Source of the DNA: Bacillus sp. J37
Lineage (GTDB): Bacteria > Bacillota > Bacilli > Bacillales > Bacillaceae
Assembly: GCF_000518865.1 (NCBI RefSeq)
Contig: NZ_JAEK01000034.1
Coordinates: 1 to 54,079, forward strand
DNA: 54,079 bases
Direction: 5' to 3'
This document shows positions 35,839 through 45,318 of this stretch, in pieces. A model generated the notes under the pieces. The model did not search any database and was not told the DNA's origin. It saw only the letters and a program-made list of their open reading frames with translations. The translations under genes and the position numbers were made by a program. How positions within the stretch are numbered: the first letter of the stretch is position 1; each line of letters opens with the position of its first letter.

Positions 35839-35883
35839 AAAAAGCGACTAATTCTATTTAGAATAGAAGTTGGTCGCTTTTTT
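35839..35883 (+). terminator. Rho-independent terminator of the mel operon
   Basis: A long stem begins AAAGCGACTAATTCTAT (35841) and pairs with ATAGAAGTTGGTCGCTTT with G-U pairs, followed by T's. Confidence 0.9.
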
Positions 35884-35950
35884 CACATTCCAAATTGTAT
35901 TGAAACTTTCTATTCAGTAGTTTCGTATAACATAAAGAGGAGGGGAATTG

Positions 35951-36340
35951 ATGGGAGATCCATATTATTCTGGTGATGTCTTATTTCAAATTGTTCCAAT
36001 ATTCATTGGTATTATTTTTATTATTGTGTTTGGCGGTATTCTGTTTACAGTGTTTAAGGGAGTTGGCCAATGGAAGAAAAATGAGCAATCACCACGCTTA
36101 TCTGTTCCTGCTGAAGTAAAGACTAAGCGTACACATGTAAGGAGAGTAGGTCAAGAAGGTCATTCAAGTACTTCATATTTTGTAACATTTGAGTTTTCTA
36201 GTGGTGACCGTTCAGAATTAAAAATGTCAGGCAAGGAATACGGATATCTTGCCGAAGGCGATGTTGGAATCTTGACTTTTCAAGGTACCAGATTTTTAGG
36301 GTTTGAGCGAAATCAACAAGTAGAAGATGAAACATTATAA
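35951..36340 (+). CDS. DUF2500 membrane protein
   Basis: This 129-aa protein has one N-terminal TM segment (about residues 12-36, IVPIFIGIIFIIVFGGILF). A soluble beta-domain typical of DUF2500 follows (LSVPAEVKTKRTHVRR, SYFVTFEFSSGDRSELKMSG, GDVGILTFQGTRFLGFER). ATG 35951 follows AGGAGGGG; a TTG one codon earlier is possible. It lies 14 bp before the VOC gene. Function is unknown. Confidence 0.8.
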   Translation: MGDPYYSGDVLFQIVPIFIGIIFIIVFGGILFTVFKGVGQWKKNEQSPRLSVPAEVKTKRTHVRRVGQEGHSSTSYFVTFEFSSGDRSELKMSGKEYGYLAEGDVGILTFQGTRFLGFERNQQVEDETL

Positions 36341-36354
36341 AAGGAGTTGGAATT

Positions 36355-36762
36355 ATGATCAAAGTAGATAGTATTCATCATGTTAGTCTATCTGTAACAG
36401 ATTTGCAAAAAGCTAAACACTTTTACGGGGCACTTTTAGGGTTTAAGGAATTAAAGAGACCACCTTTTGATTTTCCCGGGGCATGGTATCAAATTGGAGA
36501 TCAACAGTTGCATTTAATTGTACATAATAGTTCCACAACAATTCGCAATACTGATGAAATTAACTCAAGAGATGGACATTTTGCTATAAGAGTAAAAGAT
36601 TATAAGGAAACTTTACATTACTTAAAAGAAGTTGGTATAGAAATAAAGGAAAACCCTAAAAGTACAAGCGGATTTGCACAAATATTTTGCATGGATCCCG
36701 ATCACAATTTAATTGAATTTAATGTTGATCAAGAAACATTGAAAGATCATCAACTTTTATAA
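36355..36762 (+). CDS. VOC (glyoxalase/dioxygenase) superfamily protein
   Basis: This 135-aa single-chain protein has two beta-alpha-beta-beta-beta units. Metal-ligand positions H9 (IHHVSL), H53 (QLHLIVH), H75 (GHFAIRV) and E121 (HNLIEF) are all filled, so it is probably an active metalloenzyme of the glyoxalase/fosfomycin-resistance type. The substrate is not predictable. AAGGAG precedes the ATG. It is 14 bp after the DUF2500 gene, likely one transcript. Confidence 0.82.
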   Translation: MIKVDSIHHVSLSVTDLQKAKHFYGALLGFKELKRPPFDFPGAWYQIGDQQLHLIVHNSSTTIRNTDEINSRDGHFAIRVKDYKETLHYLKEVGIEIKENPKSTSGFAQIFCMDPDHNLIEFNVDQETLKDHQLL

Positions 36763-36951
36763 AGAAGTTATTAAAAGAGCTAGTTATATGTCCTCTATTT
36801 TATTCGTGCTAATCTACTTATTCTATTCAAATGGGTATGAGTCATTTCTATCAAAAATATATATTTCCAATATATCCATTTAAATCATATCCGAAATTTA
36901 GTATATATAAAGTAGGTCAGTTTTAAATTTCACTAAATGAGGAGGAGAAAA

Positions 36952-37944
36952 ATGGCTCAAACACCACAAGTTAAATTAGTTCCTTTTACAATCAATTCAA
37001 TTGTGGATCAAACAAATGAAACTCCGAAGGGCGTTAGCTTAATTCAGGCTCCTGAGATTTGGGAGGATAGCAACCAAGGAGAAGGTATTGTAGTAGCTGT
37101 TATTGATACTGGTGTTGATACAGACCATCCCGATCTTAAGAATAAAATTATTGGTGGAAGAAATTTTACAACTGATTTTAATGGCGATCCAGACATGTTT
37201 GAAGACAATAATGGTCATGGTACACATGTTTCTGGTACAATAGCTGCTTCTTTAAATAATGATGGTGTTGTAGGAGTAGCACCAAAGGCGGAAATATTAA
37301 GTTTAAAAGTGTTATCTGGTGAAGGATCGGGTAATTATGAATGGATTATAAATGCAATTAACTATGCTGTTGATTGGCGGGGACCTCAAAACCAACGAGT
37401 TCGGGTTATTTCTATGTCACTTGGTGGTCCTGAAGATGTTCCTGAGCTTCATAAAGCGGTAAAAAATGCGGTAGATCACGGTATATCTGTCGTAGTTGCA
37501 GCAGGAAATGAGGGAGACGACAGAGAAGATACATTTGAGTATTCTTATCCCGGAAGTTATAACGAGGTTATTCAGGTAGGTGCAGTGAGTCATAATTTAG
37601 AGCTTGCACCATTTACAAATACAAATTCAGAAGTAGATTTAGTGGCACCTGGTGTGGATGTCGTGTCAACATATCCGGATAATAAATACGCATCTCTATC
37701 CGGCACTTCAATGGCTACCCCACATGTAGCGGGAGCCATCGCTTTACTTATAACTTTAAGTGAAAGAGAGTTTAATCGATCACTGATAGAATCAGAAATA
37801 TATGCTCAACTCGTTAGAAGAACATTGCCATTAGGCTATAGAAAAAGTTCAGAAGGCAATGGTTTTCTTGTCCTTAACTTGGTAGATAAAATTTATGAAA
37901 TTATTAATGTCGCACGATTGAATATACCCCTGCAACACAAGTAA
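36952..37944 (+). CDS. isp: Intracellular subtilisin-type serine protease
   Basis: This 330-aa S8 protease has the triad D52 ([11 protein letters not shown]), H89 (GHGTHV) and S253 (GTSMATPHV) and the oxyanion Asn N186 (AAGNEG). There is no signal peptide. The short N-terminal propeptide containing LVPFTI resembles the LIPY-type inhibitory segment of IspA, and the spacing of [12 protein letters not shown] and [14 protein letters not shown] is as in IspA. It degrades cytoplasmic protein during stationary phase or sporulation. GGAGGAG precedes the ATG at 36952; an ATG 15 bp earlier overlaps that SD. It is monocistronic. Confidence 0.92.
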   Translation: MAQTPQVKLVPFTINSIVDQTNETPKGVSLIQAPEIWEDSNQGEGIVVAVIDTGVDTDHPDLKNKIIGGRNFTTDFNGDPDMFEDNNGHGTHVSGTIAASLNNDGVVGVAPKAEILSLKVLSGEGSGNYEWIINAINYAVDWRGPQNQRVRVISMSLGGPEDVPELHKAVKNAVDHGISVVVAAGNEGDDREDTFEYSYPGSYNEVIQVGAVSHNLELAPFTNTNSEVDLVAPGVDVVSTYPDNKYASLSGTSMATPHVAGAIALLITLSEREFNRSLIESEIYAQLVRRTLPLGYRKSSEGNGFLVLNLVDKIYEIINVARLNIPLQHK

Positions 37945-37961
37945 ATGGTTTTACATCAATT

Positions 37962-38009
37962 AGCCCACATCGTAGAGCCTTGTGAAACTCTAAAGTGTGG
38001 GCTTTTTTT
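37962..38009 (+). terminator. Rho-independent terminator after isp
   Basis: AGCCCACA (37962-37969) pairs with TGTGGGCT (37996-38003), with AGAG/CTCT contacts in the loop, followed by seven T's. Confidence 0.85.
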
Positions 38010-38010
38010 A

Positions 38011-38112
38011 TTAGGTTATTTTCACATAGTGTCTAAAAGGGCAATGGAACGAACTAATTATTACCTTTAACTCATAATAAAAAACAACAAAGTTTGCGAA
38101 AATTGCCTTTAA
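38011..38112. repeat. MITE-like intergenic repeat, copy C
   Basis: The right half (GCAATGGAACG at 38041-38051, AAAAAACAACA, then GTTTGCGAAAATTGCCTTT) matches copies A and B. The left end AGGTTATTTTCACATAG is a degenerate inverted copy of the right end. It fills most of the gap between isp and the endonuclease gene. Confidence 0.5.
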
Positions 38113-38131
38113 TAATAAGGGAGGGAAAATC

Positions 38132-39049
38132 ATGGACCAGGTAAATCATAAATTATTGTATCAAGAAGTAGATTTAGACGAACTTTTAGTAGAAGTAAAG
38201 CATAATAAAATTAGAATGAATAAAGAAGAAGAGTATTACGATAAAGAAGAAGATCAAAAAATAATCAATCAATACTATCGGGATATCTCTTTTCATACCA
38301 CAGATAAAAAAGAGTTGTTTTTGCAGTTAAGTGAATTAATTACTAAAACACATGAAATCCATCTTCCATACAATTCAACAACTAGAAATTATCTATACTC
38401 CTGGGTAGATTTACAAACGGATGGCACGTTAAGGAGCATCTATTCCGGAAAAAATAAGGACCCGGAGCAGCTTATAAAAGAAGACTATGAGGCTGAGTTG
38501 AACAGAGAGATGGCCTATAGCCAGCTAGAGAAAATGACATTAGGACATGAAGCTGTCAAACAGGACACGATCAAGGTCATAGAAAAGGAAAATATGTATA
38601 ATTGTGAGCACGTTGTCCCACAATCTTGGTTTGATAAAGATAATCCTATGAGAGGGGATTTACACCATTTATTTACATGTGAAAAAACATGTAACTCGTT
38701 ACGATCTAATTATCCTTATTATGATTTTACGGACTATTCTCCTGAATTTGCATTAAAAGGAATTGCATCAGAATGTGGGAAATATGAAGAACAAAAGTTT
38801 GAACCTGAAAGTGGAAAAGGGGAAGTAGCAAGAGCAACATTGTATTTTTTATTGAGATATCCAAATGAAATTAATCATTATGACCAAAAGGATATTAAAT
38901 TGCTTTTAAAATGGCATCATGAGTTTACGGTAACAACACATGAAAAGCATCGAAACAGAGCTATATATGAAAAGCAAAAGAATAGAAACCCATTAATAGA
39001 CTTACCACAAATTGCCGATAAAATTGAGTTTTCGTTGGGGTTAAAATAG
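38132..39049 (+). CDS. Endonuclease I-like (His-Me finger) nuclease without signal peptide
   Basis: This 305-aa protein contains the endonuclease I core: CEHVVPQSWF (E159/H160), MRGDLHHLF (H178/H179), then CN-LRSNYP (N188), about residues 85-245. Bacillus relatives such as Bsn are secreted non-specific nucleases. This protein instead begins with a charged, partly helical segment (residues 1-60; EEEYYDKEEDQKIINQYYRD) and shows no signal peptide. GGGAGGG precedes the ATG. It is monocistronic with its own terminator. A cytosolic or lysis-released role, or a different export route, is possible. Confidence 0.8.
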   Translation: MDQVNHKLLYQEVDLDELLVEVKHNKIRMNKEEEYYDKEEDQKIINQYYRDISFHTTDKKELFLQLSELITKTHEIHLPYNSTTRNYLYSWVDLQTDGTLRSIYSGKNKDPEQLIKEDYEAELNREMAYSQLEKMTLGHEAVKQDTIKVIEKENMYNCEHVVPQSWFDKDNPMRGDLHHLFTCEKTCNSLRSNYPYYDFTDYSPEFALKGIASECGKYEEQKFEPESGKGEVARATLYFLLRYPNEINHYDQKDIKLLLKWHHEFTVTTHEKHRNRAIYEKQKNRNPLIDLPQIADKIEFSLGLK

Positions 39050-39087
39050 ACAAACATGTAATGCAATTTAATAATAATTTTATGCAA

Positions 39088-39133
39088 ATAACCTTGTGCT
39101 ATTATTTTTTCTTCCAAGCACAAGGTTATTTTA
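39088..39133 (+). terminator. Terminator-like hairpin after the nuclease gene
   Basis: AATAACCTTGTGCT pairs with AGCACAAGGTTATT around an 18-nt T-rich loop. The following T-tract is short, but the position fits. Confidence 0.7.
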
Positions 39134-39345
39134 ATGCTTAAATAGTAGAATATGTATAATATCCAAAGATCATTCTTTTGAACGATGAAATCTTAACATC
39201 CACTAAATCCTTTTTGCTAAAAAATAAAAATGATAAGATCATTTCACTTAGTTTATTCAGTAGATAAAGTAAATGCAGGTATGATAAAGTAAGAAAGTAG
39301 TATTTTACTATTATAGTGATTCATAAAGGTTGGGGATGGGCTTGA

Positions 39346-41112
39346 ATGTGGATTAAATTAGGTAGATACAATACATTACGTAATCAAATATTACTAGTTT
39401 TTATTACAGTGATGACAATTGTTTTGTGTTTTGTTGGGATCATGACGTATTTTATTGTTTCAACATTATTGCAAGACAATGCTGAAAAACAAATTCAGCA
39501 AACTGCAGTCGAAGCAAACGGTAGGATGGAATCGTTGCACCAGCAAATTGATTTATTAACAAGACAAGTTGCAACAAATTCAAACATACAACAGATGCTT
39601 CAAGATGAATCACGGGGAAAACTGGTTTCTTTTCAACAAAGACAAGCATTAGTCAGGCTTAGTAATGAATACCTAACCTACACAAATGGTATAAATAACT
39701 TAGAAATTTACTCAGCTGATAATAGAAAGTTAATTCCTCTTGATGGTGAAGCATTAAATAAGCGGATAAGTCAGAGCTGGATTTCAGAAGCTGACAGGGC
39801 TGAAGGGAAATTGGTCTGGATAGGACAAGACCCCAATGAACCCTCTTATTACCTTGCAATAAGAAGAGTTAGCTTAATCGATCGATGGTTTTCAAACGGT
39901 GGTTATATCGTATTACAAATTAATCCTAATTATTTTGAATTTAGTGAAACCCGTCTAAACAATGAATATATGATTCTGGTGGATCAAAATAATAAGCAAA
40001 TTTCAAGTAATTACAATGGAGATATATCACCGATTATTAAGGAAAAAGAAAAAACGCTAACATTAAATGGAAGCGATTTCATGTTAGTGAAACAAACATC
40101 TTCTATAACGGGTTGGACACTGTATATTTTAACACCAGTTAATGAGGTCATGGGCGGTATTACTGTATTGCGGGCAGCTATTCTTTTATCGGGTATTTTT
40201 GGGTTTTTAATTTTCTCCTTTTTTGCGGTGTTTTTATCTACTATGATTACGAAACCGATTTTTCGATTAACAAAAACAATGAAGAAAGCAAGTGAGGGAG
40301 AACTTACGTTGAATCCGCAGATGTCTTCGACAATTGAAATTAATAGGCTTAATGAATCGTATAATCAGCTTGTTGAAAATACGAATGAACTAATTCAAGT
40401 CGTTTATGAAAAAGAACTATTAAAAAGTCATGCAGAATTAAAAGCTTTGCAATCCCAGATTAATCCCCATTTTCTTTTCAACACATTGGATGCAATGTAC
40501 TGGTCTTTAGATGAAAAAGGTGAAGATGAGCTGGCGGAAACGGTATTAGCTATGTCGGAATTATTTCGTTATACCATTAGTAACCAAAAACAAGATGAAT
40601 GGGTAACCATTAAACAGGAGTTAGAGCATGTTGAATTGTATATGCAGCTCATGAAAATGAGATTTGGAGAACGATTTACCTGGCAGGTAAGTATCCCTTC
40701 GGAACTGGAAACTGTTCCTATTCCTAAGTTGCTCATTCAGCCGATTGTAGAAAATGCCATATTACATGGAGTTGGCAATAAAGTTGGAAGTGGCTTTGTA
40801 CATGTCATTGTGGAATCATCTTCTCATCCAGGTTATATCATGATTTCAGTCGTTGATACAGGTTCGGGTATGGAGACTGACACCATAAAGAAAATTAAAA
40901 GCTTGCTGGACAAAGGGAAGGTATCATCATTAAAAGGGAATGGCATAGCACTTGGTAATGTGAATAAACGGTTAAATCTATATTATAAACAGCATGAATT
41001 AAATGGAATTAACATTTCAAGCAAACGAAACGAAGGGACATGTGTGTCGTTTCAAATTCCGATAAATAGAGGTGGGGCATATGCTGAAAAAAACAATTTT
41101 AATCGTGGATGA
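39346..41112 (+). CDS. YesM-type sensor histidine kinase
   Basis: This 588-aa kinase has TM1 (about 15-38), an extracellular Cache-like sensor (about 40-270), TM2 (about 275-298) and HAMP (about 299-352). The His_kinase module carries the phospho-acceptor in QINPHFLFNT (H375), and an ATPase domain follows (PIVENAILHG, DTGSGM, GIALGNVNKRL). The SD-like GGGGATGGG lies 5 bp from the ATG. The 3' end overlaps the response regulator by 32 bp. The YesM/YesN class senses pectin-derived saccharides or controls adjacent CUT1 importers; here the importer at 41982 is the obvious target. Confidence 0.9.
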   Translation: MWIKLGRYNTLRNQILLVFITVMTIVLCFVGIMTYFIVSTLLQDNAEKQIQQTAVEANGRMESLHQQIDLLTRQVATNSNIQQMLQDESRGKLVSFQQRQALVRLSNEYLTYTNGINNLEIYSADNRKLIPLDGEALNKRISQSWISEADRAEGKLVWIGQDPNEPSYYLAIRRVSLIDRWFSNGGYIVLQINPNYFEFSETRLNNEYMILVDQNNKQISSNYNGDISPIIKEKEKTLTLNGSDFMLVKQTSSITGWTLYILTPVNEVMGGITVLRAAILLSGIFGFLIFSFFAVFLSTMITKPIFRLTKTMKKASEGELTLNPQMSSTIEINRLNESYNQLVENTNELIQVVYEKELLKSHAELKALQSQINPHFLFNTLDAMYWSLDEKGEDELAETVLAMSELFRYTISNQKQDEWVTIKQELEHVELYMQLMKMRFGERFTWQVSIPSELETVPIPKLLIQPIVENAILHGVGNKVGSGFVHVIVESSSHPGYIMISVVDTGSGMETDTIKKIKSLLDKGKVSSLKGNGIALGNVNKRLNLYYKQHELNGINISSKRNEGTCVSFQIPINRGGAYAEKNNFNRG

Positions 41113-41866
41113 TGAGCCTAAAACAAGGCAAGGATTGAAGAAAACACTCGAGGATTGGGCAGCTGGACAGTTTGAAATTATTAGCACAGATGGAGCATCT
41201 GCAGCAATAGATATTTTAAAACAAAAAGATATCCATATCTTAATTACAGATATTTCAATGCCTGAAATGAATGGAATAGAAATGCTCAAACGACTTCAAG
41301 TGCAAAAGCAATACCCTGTTGTCATTATTATCTCTGCATACTCAGAATTTGATTATGCACAAGAAGCCATTCAATTAGGTGTGCTAAATTACTTATTAAA
41401 GCCTATTAGCAAGAATAAATTAATAGAAGCCGTTGAAAAAGCTGTAGAAGTTCAAAAAAAACGTGAAAGAGAAGGAAAACTGACAAAGATTATTGATGAA
41501 AGGTTAGTAGATGTAAAGGTAGAGGAAAAGGAGGAAGATTCCCATATTCAGAGAGCGATGAATTATGTTGATCAACATCTTAATGAGCAACTAACACTAA
41601 AAGAAGTGGCAGCCTTTGTTCACCTAAATTCCAGTTATTTTAGCGTGCTTTTTAAGGATCAAACCAAAATGACTTTTAGCGAATATGTAACGAGAAGCCG
41701 TCTGCAGAAAGCAAAAAACCTTTTAATCGAATCAAATTTACCTGTATCAGATATTGCAGAAGCGGTCGGATATAATACCGCTAAATACTTTATAAAAATT
41801 TTTAAGGAATACGAGGGACAAACCCCAAGTAAATATCGAAAAACTGCAATGATGAAGGATTTCTAA
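41081..41866 (+). CDS. YesN-type AraC-family response regulator
   Basis: This 261-aa protein has a receiver domain (1-120; acidic pair D10/D11, phospho-acceptor D57 in LITDISM, K107-type lysine in LLKPIS) and a C-terminal AraC double helix-turn-helix (about 150-255; LTLKEVAAFVHLNSSYFSVL, then PVSDIAEAVGYNTAKYFIKI). It starts at ATG 41081 within the kinase gene, with AGAGGTGGGG upstream. It should activate the binding-protein promoter at 41919 in response to its kinase; this is inference from adjacency. Confidence 0.9.
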   Translation: MLKKTILIVDDEPKTRQGLKKTLEDWAAGQFEIISTDGASAAIDILKQKDIHILITDISMPEMNGIEMLKRLQVQKQYPVVIIISAYSEFDYAQEAIQLGVLNYLLKPISKNKLIEAVEKAVEVQKKREREGKLTKIIDERLVDVKVEEKEEDSHIQRAMNYVDQHLNEQLTLKEVAAFVHLNSSYFSVLFKDQTKMTFSEYVTRSRLQKAKNLLIESNLPVSDIAEAVGYNTAKYFIKIFKEYEGQTPSKYRKTAMMKDF

Positions 41867-41918
41867 AATAAGTGGAATTTTCCCCAACCATCGTTACCTT
41901 ATTCTACAGAAAAAACGT

Positions 41919-41946
41919 TGCTATAATTACGTTGTAAGCGCATAAC
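41919..41946 (+). promoter_or_regulatory. Extended -10 promoter overlapped by a cre site
   Basis: TGCTATAAT (41919-41927) gives a start point near 41934. TTGTAAGCGCATAACA, a cre-like palindrome, begins at 41932 and thus covers the start point. CcpA binding would block initiation. A weak TTATTC lies at the -35 position, fitting a promoter that needs an activator such as the adjacent response regulator. Confidence 0.6.
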
Positions 41947-41981
41947 AAAGGAATATTAAAAAGTAAGAGGGGGAAAGATTC

Positions 41982-43301
41982 ATGTTAAAAAAGAAAGCGG
42001 TATCAATATTTTTTGCCCTTACAATGATATTAGGGCTCGCATTAACAGGTTGTTCAAGCTCCAGCTCAGGAGAGTCAAGTGGAGGAAGCTCTGGTGGAGA
42101 TGATGTTACAGTAAAACTCATGCACCTTTGGCCTTCGGGAAGCTCGAAACAACATAATATGATTGTCAATGACATTGCAGCAGAATATGAAAAAGAAAAT
42201 CCAGGGGTTAAAATTGAGCAAGAAATTTTAAGTAATGAACAATACAAGGAAAAACTAAAAGTACTGTCAGCATCAAATGAGTTACCAGATGTCGGAATGA
42301 CATGGGCAGCAGGGTTCTTAGATCCTTATGTGAAGGGAAATAAATTTGCACCACTTGATGATATCTTAGAAGGTGGTCTAAAAGATTCTTTTATCGCAGG
42401 AACAACTGAAGCTTATGCTGTAGATGGAAAAACTTATGGGTTACCACTTGAATTAAACATTGCACCAGTGTATTACAATAAGAAAATCTTTGAAAAATAC
42501 AATCTAGAAGTACCTGAAACGTATGAAGACTTTAAAAACATTGTAAAGACCCTTGCGGACAATGGTGTGACGCCAATTACATTAGGAAACAAAGATCGTT
42601 GGACAGGGTCTTTATGGTATATGTATTTAGCTGACCGTCTCGGTGGTCCTGAAACATTAACAAATGCTATCAATCGTTCTGGAACTTTTGAAGATCCAGC
42701 TCTGGTTAAAGCTGCGGAAGAAATTCAAAACTTAGTTGGCATGGATGCATTTGTGAAGGGGTTCAACGGGCTGTCCAATGATGAAGCAAAAGGTCCGTTT
42801 ATGAATGAACAAGCAGCAATGTACTTAATGGGTTCTTGGGAATTACCAAATTACACTACAAATGAAGATGTTCCACAGGAATTCAGAGATTCGGTTGGGT
42901 TCTTTAAATTCCCAGCTGTTGAAGGTGGAAAAGGGGATATTAACAGCTTTGTTGGTGGCCCTGGAGTAGGTTTGTTCGTTTCTGAAGACTCAGAGGTGAA
43001 GGAAGAAGCAAAAAAATTCGTAGAATTTTTTGTGCAAAAATGGGGTGAGCGTTCAGTAACAGATGCTGGTGTAATCCCTGCAACAAAAGTTGACACTGCT
43101 TCTGTTGAGTTACCACAAATGTATATTGATGTATTAGATGAGCTAAGCAATGCAAGCAATATTACATTATACGCCGATGTTCAAATGAGTGCATCTGTTG
43201 CAGAAGAGCACTTGAATATGATTCAAGCATTATTTGGTGGAGAAGTAAAACCGGAAGAATTTGCGAAAAAACATGAAGAAGCTCTTGCTAGTGAAGAGTA
43301 A
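41982..43301 (+). CDS. Sugar ABC transporter substrate-binding lipoprotein
   Basis: This 439-aa protein has a lipoprotein signal peptide with lipobox LTGC (Cys24), a Ser/Gly linker, then a CUT1 binding-protein fold (LPDVGMTWAAGFLDPY, GLPLELNIAPVYYNK). AGAGGGGG precedes the ATG. It lies downstream of the YesMN-like pair and upstream of two permeases. The ligand is unknown; the following galactonate-type genes suggest a galactose-containing saccharide or related acid sugar (inference). Confidence 0.86.
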   Translation: MLKKKAVSIFFALTMILGLALTGCSSSSSGESSGGSSGGDDVTVKLMHLWPSGSSKQHNMIVNDIAAEYEKENPGVKIEQEILSNEQYKEKLKVLSASNELPDVGMTWAAGFLDPYVKGNKFAPLDDILEGGLKDSFIAGTTEAYAVDGKTYGLPLELNIAPVYYNKKIFEKYNLEVPETYEDFKNIVKTLADNGVTPITLGNKDRWTGSLWYMYLADRLGGPETLTNAINRSGTFEDPALVKAAEEIQNLVGMDAFVKGFNGLSNDEAKGPFMNEQAAMYLMGSWELPNYTTNEDVPQEFRDSVGFFKFPAVEGGKGDINSFVGGPGVGLFVSEDSEVKEEAKKFVEFFVQKWGERSVTDAGVIPATKVDTASVELPQMYIDVLDELSNASNITLYADVQMSASVAEEHLNMIQALFGGEVKPEEFAKKHEEALASEE

Positions 43302-43330
43302 GCTGACGATTTTTAGAAGCATGTGAAGTG

Positions 43331-43369
43331 AAAAAGGGCATATCAATATTGATCGATATGTCCTTTTTT
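43331..43369 (+). terminator. Intra-operon terminator or attenuator after the binding-protein gene
   Basis: AAAGGGCATATC (43333-43344) pairs with GATATGTCCTTT (43355-43366, one G-U pair) and is followed by a T-run. Because the cognate permeases follow, partial read-through is expected, giving more binding protein than permease. Confidence 0.78.
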
Positions 43370-43508
43370 ATACCCATATAGCCTCAATAAAGTAATCTCT
43401 CCGCAAAACAAAACTTCAAATTTCATTTTTTTGAAATATATATGACGGGGATGTAAGCCCTAAAGAATGTTGATCATACCAACCTTTAAAAAGAAAGGTG
43501 AGAAAAAA

Positions 43509-44387
43509 ATGGATAAAGTGATGTCAAATAAATTAGTCATTGCACTATATGTTTTACCTGCACTGCTACTCATTTTGGTATTAATTTATGTGCCAATCGC
43601 TTTAACGGGTTACTATGGATTAATGAAATGGGATGGGATAGGAGAGATGACCTTCATCGGTCTTGAAAATTATATTAAATTATTATCAGATGGAGAGTTC
43701 TGGGCTAGTGCGTATCATTCTTTTTTACTAGCGATATTTTCAGCTTTAAGTTTAGTAGGCTATTTAATCATTTCATTAGTACTTGCCGGAAAGATTAAAG
43801 GAGCTAATTTTTTAAGGAAGATATATCTCATTCCAATGCTGCTTTCTTCAGTTGCCATAGCTCAGCTGTGGTTAAAGGTCTATCATCCTTCAAACGGATT
43901 GGTGAACAGTTTACTTATGTCATTGGGTATAGATAATCCGCCTGCATGGCTTGCAGAACCTAAGTATGTACTGGGAGCTATTTTTGTTCCGATTATTTGG
44001 CAGTATGCAGGATTTTATATCTTAATCTACTATGCAGCTTTGAAAAACATACCTGAGTCTCTCATTGAAGCTGCGAGAATTGATGGAGCAAATGCTTTTC
44101 AAATTGCTTATAAAATTAAAGTTCCGCTTATTGCAGGCGTCATTAAGGTAACAATTGTGTTAGCAATTGTTGGTTCACTTAAATATTTTGACCTTATCTA
44201 TGTTATGACAGGTGGGGGACCAAATGGTTCAAGTGAGGTCATGGCATCCTATATGTACCAAAAGGCATTTGGAACATATGACTTCGGCTACGGTAGCGCA
44301 GTTGGCTTCTTCTTATTACTAATCTGTTTAGTCGTAACATGGATTATTCGAAAACTAACAGCCACTGGCGAAGAAATTCAGTATTAA
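43509..44387 (+). CDS. CUT1 sugar ABC transporter permease 1
   Basis: This 292-aa MalF-type permease has six predicted TM segments and the EAA loop EAARIDGANAFQIAY. The ATG at 43509 has AAAGGTGAG upstream; the frame extends 42 bp further without an SD. It lies 18 bp before permease 2. Confidence 0.87.
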   Translation: MDKVMSNKLVIALYVLPALLLILVLIYVPIALTGYYGLMKWDGIGEMTFIGLENYIKLLSDGEFWASAYHSFLLAIFSALSLVGYLIISLVLAGKIKGANFLRKIYLIPMLLSSVAIAQLWLKVYHPSNGLVNSLLMSLGIDNPPAWLAEPKYVLGAIFVPIIWQYAGFYILIYYAALKNIPESLIEAARIDGANAFQIAYKIKVPLIAGVIKVTIVLAIVGSLKYFDLIYVMTGGGPNGSSEVMASYMYQKAFGTYDFGYGSAVGFFLLLICLVVTWIIRKLTATGEEIQY

Positions 44388-44405
44388 GAAAGGAGTGGAA
44401 TCCAT

Positions 44406-45302
44406 ATGAGCATAGAAGTGAAACAACAAACACACTCAAATGTCACTGCTACTACCAAAAAGTCAGAAAGTATGATGGGAAAGCGAATTGGATACGGACT
44501 GCTATATCTTGTTCTTGCAGTTATTGCTGTCTTTCAAGTATATCCACTTATTTGGTTATTCTTCTTCTCATTAAAAGATAATCAAGAGGTATTTAGCAAC
44601 TCTCCATTTGCTCTCCCAACAAATCCAAAATGGGAGAATTACACAACCGTTTGGACAGAGGGGAATATTAGTTTATATTTCTTTAATAGTGTTTGGATAA
44701 CCGTATTAGCAGTTGTTTTAACAGTACTATTAGCGAGCTTCGTTACGTTCGCGATTACGAGAATGAAATGGAAGTTAAATAAATTAGTATTAGGTTTATT
44801 TATGGTAGGGTTGATGATTCCTGTTCACTCAACATTAATTCCGCTTTTTGATTTTTTCTTGAAGCTTAATTTAATTGATCATCCATTGTCAGTGGTTTTA
44901 TCATATGTAGCTTTTAACCTGCCAATTACAATCATGATTTTAATGGGCTTTTATTACACATTACCACGTGAGGTAGAAGAGGCTGCTGTTATTGACGGAT
45001 GTTCCATTCATCGTATTTTTTTTCAAATTACATTACCGATGACAGCTCCTGTTTTATCGACTACTGTCATTATCAATATGATATACAACTGGAATGAGTT
45101 TATTTTTATCAACACATTCATTAGTTCTGATAAATATAAAACATTAACTGTCGGAATTCAAAACTTTATCGGGCAATACATGACAGAGTGGGGAGCAATC
45201 GGTGCAACACTTATGATCAGTATAATTCCAATTTTAATTGCCTTTTTCTTCTTTAGTAATCGAATTGTAGAAGGAATTGCTGCTGGTTCTGTGAAAGGAT
45301 AA
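44406..45302 (+). CDS. CUT1 sugar ABC transporter permease 2
   Basis: This 298-aa MalG-type permease has a polar N-tail (1-25), six predicted TM segments and the EAA loop EAAVIDGCSIHRIFF. AAAGGAGTGG precedes the ATG. As in the other two importers of the window, no ATP-binding subunit follows. Confidence 0.87.
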   Translation: MSIEVKQQTHSNVTATTKKSESMMGKRIGYGLLYLVLAVIAVFQVYPLIWLFFFSLKDNQEVFSNSPFALPTNPKWENYTTVWTEGNISLYFFNSVWITVLAVVLTVLLASFVTFAITRMKWKLNKLVLGLFMVGLMIPVHSTLIPLFDFFLKLNLIDHPLSVVLSYVAFNLPITIMILMGFYYTLPREVEEAAVIDGCSIHRIFFQITLPMTAPVLSTTVIINMIYNWNEFIFINTFISSDKYKTLTVGIQNFIGQYMTEWGAIGATLMISIIPILIAFFFFSNRIVEGIAAGSVKG

Positions 45303-45318
45303 TTCTTATCTTTATTAA

